A DNA stretch of 64,000 nucleotides from an uncultured Gemmiger sp. (GTDB lineage Bacteria > Bacillota > Clostridia > Oscillospirales > Ruminococcaceae). Both the position numbers and the translations under genes were made by a program. Positions 26,026 to 34,567 of this stretch are shown here, in pieces (position 1 is the first letter of the stretch; every line of letters begins with the position of its first letter). Where the stretch lies: the NCBI GenBank assembly GCA_944388215.1, contig CALXHT010000001.1, positions 1 through 64,000 of the forward strand, in the 5' to 3' direction. The notes beneath the pieces are model-generated. The model ran no database searches, was not told where the DNA came from, and saw only the letters and a list, made by a program, of their open reading frames with translations.

Positions 26026-27563
26026 CGATCATCTGGAAAAATCCATGGATACGCCGCGGCCGGAACTGGCTGCAGAAGACCCCCAACGCGCTGCTCTGCG
26101 TTTTGGGGGCAGTCCTGTTTTTGCTGGTGTTTTATTCGCTGGCCTACCGCACACCGCTGAACCAGGTCTGGATGGCCCCCAACATGGACAACGACGAGGT
26201 CATCTATAACCGCCAGGTGGTCAGCGTGCTGACCCACGGCGGGCCCCGGGGATATTTTGGCTACGAGGAAACCCACGCCAACATCGGCCGGTACGGTACC
26301 TGGGGCCCCTTCCTGATCTGGACGTACGCCCTGCCGGGCTTTCTGTTCGGCGCCAGTGTCAACACGGTGTTCTGGTGCAATATTCTTTTCACCATCGTGG
26401 GCATCGCCTTCTTTGTGCGCGCGGCCCGGCTCCGGGTATGGCAGCAGATGGTCTGTGGCCTCACGCTGGTCTGCCTGTGGGTGCCGCTGAGCCTGGTGTT
26501 CTGCGGTTCCTCCGAGGCGCTGCACTACGCCCTGGCGCTGGTCATTGTGGGCAGCGCGGCGGCGCTGCAGCGGAAATTCCACCCCGGCTGGTGTGCTGCT
26601 GCGGTGATTGCCTGCGCCCTGGAAACCCTCTTCCGGCCCTATGCGCTGCTCTTCTGGGCCTTCCCGCTGGCAGCGCTGTGGCAGGGCTCCCGGCGCCGCA
26701 AACTGCTCTGCGGCGGGGCGGCGGTCCTCAGCTTCGGGGCGGCGCTGTTCTCCATGACGGAACTCTCGGCACCCTATTTCAGCGGCGGCGGGATGGATTT
26801 CGGCGGCCTGCAGAAGCTGCTGGCCGGGGACGTGGCCGGCGCGGTGGGGTATGAACTGGCCCGCGGGGCAAAGGAGCTGCACACCGCCTGGCTGGGCATC
26901 CTGCCCACCCTGCAGGGCGACCCCCAGTATCTGGGCACCGGCTGCCTGGTCTTTGTGGTGATGGTGCTGGTCACGGTGGGCTGCCTTGTGTACGATCTGC
27001 GCCGGGGTCGGCCCTGCCGCTTCAAGATCTGTGCGCTGCTCTGCGCCGGCGTCATCACGCTGCTGCTGATTTTCATGTACAACATCGCCCCGCGGCATCT
27101 GGCGCTGCTCTGCATGCTGATGCTGGGGGCCGTCACGGTGGAAAATGCCCGCCAGGCGGTGGTCTATCTGCCGGTGATGATGATCCTGCTGCTGCCCATG
27201 AATGCCCGGCGCAGCAGCCTTTCCACCTGGAACGCCGGCATGGGGGAGCAGATCACTGCCGTGGAGACTGCCCTCACCCGGAGCGTACAGGCCCGGCAGA
27301 GCGACGATCCCTGGGATTACACGCTGGCCTACGCCTACGACGACGATGTGTTCCACGGCTACCTCTACGCGGTGCCCGCCGGTATGGGCATCGAGTTTGA
27401 CTGGAATACCTACCTGGCCGACGAAACGCAGACCATTTATTCCCGGTACGCCATGGTGAACCACGGCACCGACGCCGAAGCCCGTCTTTTGAAGGACGGC
27501 TGGCAGGAGGTTGTCTCCACCGAAGATCTGGTGGTCTACCAGCGGCCGGATACCCTGTCATAA
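26022..27563 (+). CDS. GT-C-like polytopic membrane glycosyltransferase, paralog 2
   Basis: A 513-residue polytopic protein. After a basic N-terminus and first helix, the outer loop reads MDNDEVIYNRQVV, then GYFGYEETHANIGRYGTWGPFLIWTYALPG, aligned with the protein from 23967. The C-terminal about 130 residues are soluble and also similar between the two, including DDPWD and MGIEFDWNTYLADE. Two related enzymes in one operon suggest two acceptor sites or successive additions. Function is inferred from fold and context. Confidence 0.68.
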   Translation: MTIIWKNPWIRRGRNWLQKTPNALLCVLGAVLFLLVFYSLAYRTPLNQVWMAPNMDNDEVIYNRQVVSVLTHGGPRGYFGYEETHANIGRYGTWGPFLIWTYALPGFLFGASVNTVFWCNILFTIVGIAFFVRAARLRVWQQMVCGLTLVCLWVPLSLVFCGSSEALHYALALVIVGSAAALQRKFHPGWCAAAVIACALETLFRPYALLFWAFPLAALWQGSRRRKLLCGGAAVLSFGAALFSMTELSAPYFSGGGMDFGGLQKLLAGDVAGAVGYELARGAKELHTAWLGILPTLQGDPQYLGTGCLVFVVMVLVTVGCLVYDLRRGRPCRFKICALLCAGVITLLLIFMYNIAPRHLALLCMLMLGAVTVENARQAVVYLPVMMILLLPMNARRSSLSTWNAGMGEQITAVETALTRSVQARQSDDPWDYTLAYAYDDDVFHGYLYAVPAGMGIEFDWNTYLADETQTIYSRYAMVNHGTDAEARLLKDGWQEVVSTEDLVVYQRPDTLS

Positions 27564-27579
27564 AAGGGGAGAAGAAGCT

Positions 27580-28521
27580 ATGCAGAAACTATCCTATGTG
27601 ATTCCCTGTTACCGCTCGGAACACACCCTGGCGGCGGTGGTGGAGGAGATCACCCGTACCATGGCCGCCCTGCCGCAGTATGATTATGAAATCGTGCTGG
27701 TCAACGATTGCTCGCCGGACGGCACGCTGAATACCATCCGCAGCCTGGTGGCGGCGGATCCCCACGTGCAGGGTGTGGACCTGGCCCGCAACTTCGGCCA
27801 GCACGCCGCGCTGATGGCGGGCTTCCACCAGTGCAGCGGAGATATCATCGTCTGCCTGGACGACGACGGCCAGACCCCTGCCGACGAGGTGGGCAAGCTG
27901 CTGGACAAGATCGAGGCCGGCTACGACGTGGTCTATGCCAGCTACGACAACAAGCGGCAGGCGGGCTGGCGCAACCTGGGCAGCTGGGTCAACAGCAAGA
28001 TGACCGAGATCATGCTGGGCAAGCCGCCCGAGCTGGTGGTCAACAGCTACTTTGCGGCCCGCCGCTTTGTGGTGGACGAGATGCTGCGCTATGAGCACTG
28101 CTACCCCTATGTGATCGGGCTGGTACTGCGCAGCACCAAGCATATCTGCAACGTGCCGGTGCATCACCGCGCCCGGGAGGAGGGCCGTTCCGGCTACACG
28201 CTGGGCAAGCTGCTGGGGCTGTGGATGAACGGTTTTACCTCCTTCTCGGTGAAGCCGCTGCGCATCGCCAGCTACTTCGGCACGCTGTCGGCGGTGGCGG
28301 GCTTTCTCTATATGATCTATATCATCATCAACCACTTTACCCGCCACACCGCACCTCTGGGCTGGGCTTCCACCACAGCGCTGCTGCTCCTTCTGGGCGG
28401 GGTGATCCTGCTGGTGCTGGGGCTCATCGGGGAATACGTGGGCCGCATCTATATGTGCGCCAACAACGCCCCCCAGTATGTGGCGCGGGAATATCTCCAC
28501 CATGAGGAGGCGTCCCGTTGA
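27580..28521 (+). CDS. Polyprenyl-phosphate glycosyltransferase (GT2, ArnC/GtrB/DPM type)
   Basis: A 313-residue enzyme that would load a sugar on undecaprenyl phosphate at the inner membrane face. The GT2 domain starts at SYVIPCYRSEHTL, with VNDCSPDGT, the metal motif CLDDDGQTP and RNFGQHAALMAGF. Two C-terminal helices (about 230-300) anchor it. The pattern matches ArnC and GtrB. ATG 27580 has an AAGGGGAGAAG site. The two flippase-like genes follow with a four-base overlap, as in arn-type clusters. Confidence 0.87.
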   Translation: MQKLSYVIPCYRSEHTLAAVVEEITRTMAALPQYDYEIVLVNDCSPDGTLNTIRSLVAADPHVQGVDLARNFGQHAALMAGFHQCSGDIIVCLDDDGQTPADEVGKLLDKIEAGYDVVYASYDNKRQAGWRNLGSWVNSKMTEIMLGKPPELVVNSYFAARRFVVDEMLRYEHCYPYVIGLVLRSTKHICNVPVHHRAREEGRSGYTLGKLLGLWMNGFTSFSVKPLRIASYFGTLSAVAGFLYMIYIIINHFTRHTAPLGWASTTALLLLLGGVILLVLGLIGEYVGRIYMCANNAPQYVAREYLHHEEASR

Positions 28522-28877
28522 AACAGGCTAAATGGTATCTGGTGCTGCATGTCTTCCTGGGCATCTACGCCCTGAGCAGCGTCTGCAGCAAACTGGCCTC
28601 CCGGCAGGCCTTTCTCAGCCTGCCCTTCCTGCTGCTCTACGGCTGCATGCTGGCCGCGCTGGTGGCCTACGCCTTCGGCTGGCAGCAGGTCATCAAGCAT
28701 CTGCCGCTGACCACCGCCTATGCCAACAAGGCTGTCACGGTGGTCTGGGGCATCCTGCTGGGTCTGCTGATCTTCGGCGAGACGGTCACTCCCCGGCAGC
28801 TGGTTGGGGCCCTTGTCATCATTGTGGGCATCGTGCTCTTTGTGCGGGCCGACCACGAAGGGGAGGACCGCTCATGA
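28518..28877 (+). CDS. Small EamA/SMR-type membrane protein, ArnE-like flippase subunit 1
   Basis: A 119-residue protein with four helices. Segments ALSSVCSKLASRQ, LPLTTAYANKAVTVVWGILLGLLIFGE and a final GALVIIVGIVLFVRAD match the small multidrug resistance fold. In arn clusters two such proteins flip the lipid-linked amino sugar. The start is TTG overlapping the glycosyltransferase stop. Confidence 0.75.
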   Translation: MKQAKWYLVLHVFLGIYALSSVCSKLASRQAFLSLPFLLLYGCMLAALVAYAFGWQQVIKHLPLTTAYANKAVTVVWGILLGLLIFGETVTPRQLVGALVIIVGIVLFVRADHEGEDRS

Positions 28878-29221
28878 CACAGGCACAGTTTCCCTATCTG
28901 CTGCTCTATCTTTTCAGCACTTTTCTGGCTTCGGTGTCCCAGGTGCTGCTCAAAAAGGCCGCCCTGCGGGAACACAAATCCCTGCTGGCCGAATACACCG
29001 ACTGGCGGGTGCTGCTGGGCTACGGCCTGTTTGTGGGCTGCACGCTGCTGACCATGCTGGCCTACAAGGGCGTGCCCCTCAACGTGGGTCCCGTGCTGGA
29101 AGCTACCGGCTATCTGTATGTGACGGTGTTCGGCGTCACCATCTTCCACGAGAAGATGAACCCCCGCAAGGTGGCAGCCCTGGCCATCATCATCGTGGGC
29201 ATCCTGATTTATGCACTGTAA
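28874..29221 (+). CDS. Small EamA/SMR-type membrane protein, ArnF-like flippase subunit 2
   Basis: A 115-residue protein with four helices (LLYLFSTFLASVSQVLLKKAA, VLLGYGLFVGCTLLTMLAYKGVPL, VLEATGYLYVTVFGVTIFHEKM and a last helix). It is distantly related to the preceding gene. The ATGA overlap and GGGAGG site indicate coupled translation, so a heterodimer is likely. It closes the operon and is followed by a terminator. Confidence 0.75.
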   Translation: MTQAQFPYLLLYLFSTFLASVSQVLLKKAALREHKSLLAEYTDWRVLLGYGLFVGCTLLTMLAYKGVPLNVGPVLEATGYLYVTVFGVTIFHEKMNPRKVAALAIIIVGILIYAL

Positions 29222-29224
29222 ACA

Positions 29225-29256
29225 AAAACCCCGACGAATTTTCGTCGGGGTTTTTT
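29225..29256. terminator. Bidirectional terminator between the glycan operon and the PAP2 gene
   Basis: CCCCGACGAA at 29229-29238 pairs with TTCGTCGGGG at 29241-29250. A-tract and T-tract flanks give a U-run in both directions. Confidence 0.9.
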
Positions 29257-29262
29257 ACTGTG

Positions 29263-29949
29263 TTACCACCATTCGGGCAGACGCTGTTTGCGGTGGCGGC
29301 TGTGGTGGTGCAGCGGAGAAGTTTCCGCCTGCAGCACGGTGGCGGCGTAATCCAGGGCCAGGGCCAGCAGGATGCCGAACACCACATCGATGACGCTGTG
29401 CTGCTTGAGCAGCATGGTGGAAAGGGTGATGGCCAGGCAGAGCACCGCGGCGGCGGGACGCATCCAGCGGCGGCGGGGTGCATCAAAGCAGCTGCAGCGG
29501 TAGTAGGCCAGCATCAGCGTGACCGAGTTGGACACGTGAATGGACGGGCAGACGTTGGTGGGGGTGTCGTGCCGGTAGAGGGCGCGCACCGCCTCGGCGA
29601 AGAAGTCGCTGCCGGGAACGCTGTGGGGACGCAGTGCCAGTCCGTTGGGAACCATCACATAGAACAGCAGCGACAGCGTCATGCCGGCAAACAGCGGCAG
29701 GCAGAGCCGCCAGAAATCAGCGCGCGGCGCATGCCACAGTATGTAGAACAGCGTGAAAGGAATCCACGGGAACCACATCACATAGGGGACGACGGCATAC
29801 TTGCAGAAGGGAATCAGGTCGTCCAGACGGCAGTGCACCCACAGGTCCGGCACCAGGATGGCCTTTTCCAGAAAACCGAAACAGGTCAGATAAAACAATG
29901 CATACAGCGTCATGAACCATACGGGATGACGCATACACCAATTACGCAT
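29263..29949 (-). CDS. PAP2-family membrane phosphatase
   Basis: A 228-residue membrane protein with about six helices. PAP2 motifs are visible: NGLALRP (motif 1 remnant), CPSIHVSNS (motif 2 with the catalytic His) and LKQHSVIDVVFG (motif 3). This family removes phosphate from lipid phosphates such as undecaprenyl pyrophosphate or phosphatidic acid. Beside a polyprenyl-phosphate glycan locus, carrier recycling is a reasonable guess. Start 29949 has an AAGGAG site. Confidence 0.85.
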   Translation of the reverse strand: MRNWCMRHPVWFMTLYALFYLTCFGFLEKAILVPDLWVHCRLDDLIPFCKYAVVPYVMWFPWIPFTLFYILWHAPRADFWRLCLPLFAGMTLSLLFYVMVPNGLALRPHSVPGSDFFAEAVRALYRHDTPTNVCPSIHVSNSVTLMLAYYRCSCFDAPRRRWMRPAAAVLCLAITLSTMLLKQHSVIDVVFGILLALALDYAATVLQAETSPLHHHSRHRKQRLPEWW

Positions 29950-29998
29950 AGGAAACTCCTTATACATCTCAAAAACAGCATACCTATGGCGATGTATT

Positions 29999-30028
29999 AT
30001 TATACGCCGGAACCCTCGACAAAAGCAA
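29999..30028 (-). promoter_or_regulatory. Promoter of the PAP2 gene
   Basis: On the minus strand TTGCTT (30023-30028) and a perfect TATAAT (29999-30004) are 18 bases apart. The rest of the gap to 30214 is AT-rich with no gene seen. Confidence 0.6.
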
Positions 30029-30214
30029 GCGGAAAAGCCGACAAGAAAAAACAGTACAATCTGTAAGAATCTGTACGACCTGGCGATGCTATGCCGTAAA
30101 TCGGGGTTCTGTATACTATAACGACGCAAAATCAAAAAGCATTGCAATCTTTGTAAAATTTTTCCGGGTAATATTTCGCAGGTAAATCCCCGGAAAAGAC
30201 CGTTTCAGGCAAAA

Positions 30215-32539
30215 TCAGCGGGGCTTGCGGCGCCGTACCAGCGCCAGGATCAGGCATCCGGCGGCGCACACAAGGGAGACCAGCTCGCAGCCCCGCCACC
30301 ACGCAGGGCTCTGCCAGGCGATGGCGATGGTACCGGTGTAACCGGCGGGGATGGTCAGCACCACCCGGGCGTTCTCGCCGCTGGTCAGGGGGAAGGCGGT
30401 GCCGGTAACGGTGTCGGCGGCGGTGTAATGGCCGTAGTTGAAAATGGGCACCGAGATGTCGGCCTCCTCCCCGGCGTTCTCCACGCTCAGGTAGGCAACC
30501 CCCTGCCGCTTCTCGTAGCCGGTCAGGGTCATGTCCTCGCTGCCCGGCTTGGGCTGGGCCCAGATCGTCTCATAGATGCTGCACCCGTCGATCATATACT
30601 CGCCGATGCCCACATCCCGGGTGTCGTCCCGGCTGATGGTGTTGGCGGTGAGTTCCGTGCAGGTCAGCAGCTGCATCTGGAAGACCCCCACGCTCAAGGC
30701 GGCGGCCACCGCCAGACCGCCCGCCGCCAGACGGGCCGCGGCGGCGTGGTGCCGGGCGATCAGCTGCAGGGCCAGCAGGGCGGCAGCGCAGAGCAGCAGT
30801 GTGGCCGGGGCCAGGAACCGCCAGGGATACTGGAAGGTGCCCGCCAGTTTGCCGGCGGTAAAGCCCAGCCAGCTTTCCACAAAATCCCAGGGGAAGATCT
30901 GCAGCGAGAGCACCACGGCCAGCACACCCAGACCGGCGGTCAGCCGCAGGGAACTGCCCAGTTCCCACCGGTCACGGCGCAGCAGGCAGAACACCACCAG
31001 CGCCACGCCCAGCACCAGGGGCAGTCCCAGTGTCAGGCTCATGTCGTTGGAAGTGCCGGGGGTGGTGCCGCCGAACCCGGGGCCGAAGGGGTTCAGCAGC
31101 TGCATCAGGGTCAGCCCCTCGCTCTGGGGCTTGCCCGGCAGGCCCTCGTTGACCTGCAGCGGCACCGAGAGGGCGGTGGACGCAAAGGGGACCAGGAACC
31201 AGGCGCTGAGCCCGAAGGCCAGCAGGGCGGCTTTCACCCAGGCCAGCAGCCGGGCGGGGCGGAGCGTCTGCCGCAGCCGCAGCAGACAGAACAGCAAAAG
31301 GAAAGCGCCGGTGAGTTCGGTGGAGATCAGATGGCTCTGCACCAGGGCCGCCATGCCCAGGGCCAGCGGGGCCCACTGGGCGAAGCGGGGCTTTTCGCAG
31401 GTGTAGATCTCATAGACGCCCAGCAGCACCAGGGGCAGGAAACTCATGGCGGTGTATTCGCCCACCGCGGCCCGGAAATAGACGCAGACCAGCCGGTAGA
31501 CCGACAGGGTATAGAGGGCCGCACCCAGCACACCGCCCCGGCGGCTGCGGGAGATGCGGGCAAAGCAGAGGTAGCTGAAGCCGCAGGCGGCTAGCGTCAC
31601 GGCAAAGACATAGACCTGGTAGCAGGTGCGCAGCGGCAGCCAGGCGTTATATAAAAGGGCGGGCAGCAGCAAAAACAGCTCGCAGTAGCACAGCGGGTTG
31701 ATGTAGCCGTAGCCGTTGAGGGTGGTGGTGGCGATGCGCACCGGGAACTGCCCGTAGGACAGCTCGGCGGCCATGGCGGTGATGCGCTGCAGATGGTAGC
31801 GCAGGTCGTGGCCGAAATAGAGGTGGTCGCTGAAAAGGGGCAGGCAGGCCAGCACCGTGATGCCCAGCAGGGCCAGGGGCAGGCGCAGGGCGCGGCGGCG
31901 GGCAGCGCCCTGGGCGCCGGTGCAGGCCACCAGCAGCCAGCCGAGAAAATCCACCACGCCAAAGAAGAAGAGGAAACAGACAAGCCGGGTCAGCCGGTAG
32001 ATGGGCTGCTCGGTGAACTGGATGCCGTACAGGTAGAGCTGGCCCTCGCCGTAGTGCAGGGTGGCGGTCAGGTCCTGCAGCCGTGCGCCGGAACTGATCC
32101 ACAGCCGGGTGGTGACGGTGCGGTGGCCGTCGTCCAGGGTCAGGGTGTCGGCCTGGACGGCGGAGGGCACTTTGTCGGAGGCAAAGGTCAGTGAACCGGC
32201 ACTCTGCTGCACGCTGAAGGTGGGGGCGTCGGGGGTCTGGCAGGAGAAATAGTCCACCGTCACCTCGTAGGCGCCGGAGGGCAGAGCCACCCCCGCTGTG
32301 GAGAAGGTGATCTCCTTGTCGGAGGTGAAGCCGTTGTTGTTGTAGATCTGCAGGGCGCTGCCGTCTTCAGTAAGTGCCGCAAAGTCGGGAAAGCCGTTGG
32401 AAAAGGCGTCGGGCGTCAGCGAGAGGCGGTAGGCCGGACCGAACAGCCCTGCCGCCAGCCAGACCACCACCGCCAGCTCCGCCACCAGGGCGGCGGCCAG
32501 CAGTTTGTTTTTCCGCAGCAGGGAAACCAGGTGTTCCAT
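30215..32539 (-). CDS. Large polytopic membrane protein of the PTPS-related/YfhO-like type
   Basis: A 774-residue protein with about 14 helices and a C-terminal soluble beta-rich domain ending in one helix and a basic RRRKPR tail. The region LRYHLQRITAMAAELSYGQFPVRI followed by YRLVCVYFRAAVGEYTAMSFLPLVLLGVYEI matches the 6-pyruvoyl-tetrahydropterin-synthase-related membrane family, a GT-C-like group that includes YfhO-like glycosyltransferases. It is probably a sugar transferase or polymerase for surface polymers. It lies 22 bases after another membrane gene in the same operon, opposite the glycan operon. Confidence 0.7.
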   Translation of the reverse strand: MEHLVSLLRKNKLLAAALVAELAVVVWLAAGLFGPAYRLSLTPDAFSNGFPDFAALTEDGSALQIYNNNGFTSDKEITFSTAGVALPSGAYEVTVDYFSCQTPDAPTFSVQQSAGSLTFASDKVPSAVQADTLTLDDGHRTVTTRLWISSGARLQDLTATLHYGEGQLYLYGIQFTEQPIYRLTRLVCFLFFFGVVDFLGWLLVACTGAQGAARRRALRLPLALLGITVLACLPLFSDHLYFGHDLRYHLQRITAMAAELSYGQFPVRIATTTLNGYGYINPLCYCELFLLLPALLYNAWLPLRTCYQVYVFAVTLAACGFSYLCFARISRSRRGGVLGAALYTLSVYRLVCVYFRAAVGEYTAMSFLPLVLLGVYEIYTCEKPRFAQWAPLALGMAALVQSHLISTELTGAFLLLFCLLRLRQTLRPARLLAWVKAALLAFGLSAWFLVPFASTALSVPLQVNEGLPGKPQSEGLTLMQLLNPFGPGFGGTTPGTSNDMSLTLGLPLVLGVALVVFCLLRRDRWELGSSLRLTAGLGVLAVVLSLQIFPWDFVESWLGFTAGKLAGTFQYPWRFLAPATLLLCAAALLALQLIARHHAAAARLAAGGLAVAAALSVGVFQMQLLTCTELTANTISRDDTRDVGIGEYMIDGCSIYETIWAQPKPGSEDMTLTGYEKRQGVAYLSVENAGEEADISVPIFNYGHYTAADTVTGTAFPLTSGENARVVLTIPAGYTGTIAIAWQSPAWWRGCELVSLVCAAGCLILALVRRRKPR

Positions 32540-32561
32540 CGTCGTAACCTCTTTTCGGGAC

Positions 32562-34322
32562 TCAGCCGTCCCAGATCATGATCTTGGCGTTGAGGATGGA
32601 GGAATCCTCCACCGTGGCCAGATAGTCGCCCCGGGCGTTGCGCTCGGTCTTGGTGCAGTCCAGCAGGCAGATGGACCGGGCCTCCTCGCTGCCGTCCGGC
32701 AGGCGGACCTTATACTTGATGACGGCGTTGTCCGGCACCACGGCCCCCTGCACATAGACCTGCAGGGTGTCCAGCAGCTCGCCGGTGGCGTCCTGGGCGC
32801 GGCCGCACCAGGCCAGATCGTAGCCGCCGTAGTCGCGGTAGGTCTGGTAGCCGTAGACGCTGCCGGTCAGATCGTCGGGCACCTCCCCGGCGCCCATCAC
32901 CTGGGCATGGAGTTCCCGGCCGGTGAACCGGCTGAAGAAGTAGGATTCGGCGTCGGGGTTGCTGGCCCAGACGTTTTCATTGCAGAGGATCAGGTCCTCA
33001 TCGGTGATGGGGTTTGCCAGCCCGGCATCCAGGGTGTTCACGAAGAAATAGTAGTTGTCCAGGTTCTGGGCGTGGTGGTTGCGCAGGCAGGCCCGGGTGT
33101 AGGCGCCGTTGGCGCACAGTCCCACGGCGATGGCCCAGGCCAGCACCAGCCGCAGCAGTACGCCGGGCACAAGGGGCAGCCTGGCCAGTGCGCCGGCCAG
33201 CAGCACGATGAGGGCGGCCAGCAGCAGCGCCAGGCCCACGGCACTGGCCGCCGCCGGAATGTAACCCCACTTCCAGGTGATGGCCTCGGGGGCCTGGTAC
33301 CGCTCGGAACAGGCCAGCAGCAGGGCCGGGGCAAACCACAGCCCCAGTCCCAGAAGCGCCAGCCCGCCCAGCGTTTTGGGGGCGGTTTTCAGCCGCGGGG
33401 CGGCAAAACAGAGCACAAGGCCCGCCACAAGGCCCAGCAGCAGCGGCCAGAGCTTGTCGCCGCCGGTGATGGCACCGGGGTCCTGGCCCTGCACCAGCGG
33501 GTTGAGGAAGGGGATGGCCGAGGCCATCTGCTGCACCGTGACCCGGGCGATCTCGGGCAGATTCAGCGAGAGGGCGTTGCCGGTGGAACCCGTCCCGCGG
33601 GAGCAGCCCAGATGGAAGGCCAGGGCCACCGCGGTGCCCGCCAGGGCGGGGGCACAGCCCAGCAGGCCCTGTTTCAGGCTGCGGCGCAGCACCGCCCACA
33701 GCACTACGGCCAGCACGGTGTACATGTAGCCGATCTCGTAGGTGCCGCAGGAAATAAATACCAGAATGCCGGCGGCCACGCCCCAGCGGCGATGGCCGGT
33801 ATCCTGCATCCGCAGCAGGCAGAGCCAGCCCGCCATGGCCCAGAACAGCGCCTTCTGGGGCACGGCGTAGTAGCTGTACATGCCCTCGTTGAAGATGGGC
33901 GCCAGCGACAGGGCCAGGGCAAACCCGCCCAGGGCCAGAGCGTCGCTGCGGCTGAGCCGGGCCACCACCCGGCTGGTCAGAAAGCCCGCTGCCGCCGTCA
34001 CACCGATGATGTACAGCCGGTAGCTGGTCAGGCTGCCGTAAAAGAGCAGCGAGAAGGCCGACGGGTAGTGGAACGGGAAGAAGCGGACTTCCTGCAGGGT
34101 GAAATACCGCAGCCGCTCGCCCAGGTCCCGCCAGAGATATTCCAGGAAGGGTGTGCGGTCGAACTCGAACATCCATTTGTTCAGCGTCAGCCGGTCGTCG
34201 CCCTCGGGCGGAACGCTGATGGTGACCCGCAGGTACATCACGGCCAGGGCCAGGACCAGCAGATAGCCGACGGCCAGCAGCAGCCGGCGGTGCCGCCGGC
34301 AAAGGGGGGAGAGGGAATTCAT
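32562..34322 (-). CDS. Polytopic membrane protein, probable GT-C-like glycosyltransferase
   Basis: A 586-residue protein with about 11 helices. The first outer loop holds an acidic GDDRLTLNKWMFEFDRTPF segment, which resembles the metal-binding loop of GT-C enzymes. The last about 150 residues are soluble. No closer family is recognised. Start 34322 has a perfect AAGGAGG site seven to eight bases upstream, better than an ATG 27 bases earlier. It heads a two-gene operon with the 774-residue protein. Confidence 0.65.
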   Translation of the reverse strand: MNSLSPLCRRHRRLLLAVGYLLVLALAVMYLRVTISVPPEGDDRLTLNKWMFEFDRTPFLEYLWRDLGERLRYFTLQEVRFFPFHYPSAFSLLFYGSLTSYRLYIIGVTAAAGFLTSRVVARLSRSDALALGGFALALSLAPIFNEGMYSYYAVPQKALFWAMAGWLCLLRMQDTGHRRWGVAAGILVFISCGTYEIGYMYTVLAVVLWAVLRRSLKQGLLGCAPALAGTAVALAFHLGCSRGTGSTGNALSLNLPEIARVTVQQMASAIPFLNPLVQGQDPGAITGGDKLWPLLLGLVAGLVLCFAAPRLKTAPKTLGGLALLGLGLWFAPALLLACSERYQAPEAITWKWGYIPAAASAVGLALLLAALIVLLAGALARLPLVPGVLLRLVLAWAIAVGLCANGAYTRACLRNHHAQNLDNYYFFVNTLDAGLANPITDEDLILCNENVWASNPDAESYFFSRFTGRELHAQVMGAGEVPDDLTGSVYGYQTYRDYGGYDLAWCGRAQDATGELLDTLQVYVQGAVVPDNAVIKYKVRLPDGSEEARSICLLDCTKTERNARGDYLATVEDSSILNAKIMIWDG

Positions 34323-34360
34323 CAGGGGCCTCCTTGTCACAGGATACAAAAATACACCTT

Positions 34361-34389
34361 ATTATAACACGCGCCCGCCCGGCGCGCAA
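34361..34389 (-). promoter_or_regulatory. Promoter of the two-gene membrane protein operon
   Basis: On the minus strand TTGCGC (34384-34389) and TATAAT (34361-34366) have a 17-base spacer. Confidence 0.65.
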
Positions 34390-34458
34390 TGCGACAGGCT
34401 TTGCGCATCCCGGCGCCCGCAGAACCTGCATCTGTTTTGCATCCTGGTCCGCGCCATC

Positions 34459-34487
34459 TTGCGTTTTGCGGCAAAGTATGGTATCAT
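34459..34487 (+). promoter_or_regulatory. Promoter of the CNNM/CorC gene
   Basis: TTGCGT at 34459-34464 and TATCAT at 34482-34487 are 17 bases apart. The leader to the ATG at 34568 is about 75 bases. Confidence 0.6.
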
Positions 34488-34567
34488 ACATTACAATATG
34501 CGTTCACTGTACTTTGCGCGGAACGCATAAAATTTGAATACAGAAAGTTGAGTTGGTAGTTTCCCCA

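Noticed and set aside
30066-30160. A promoter on either strand near TATACTATAA at 30112
   Set aside because: No -35 box at 16-18 bases and no gene directly downstream on the plus strand.
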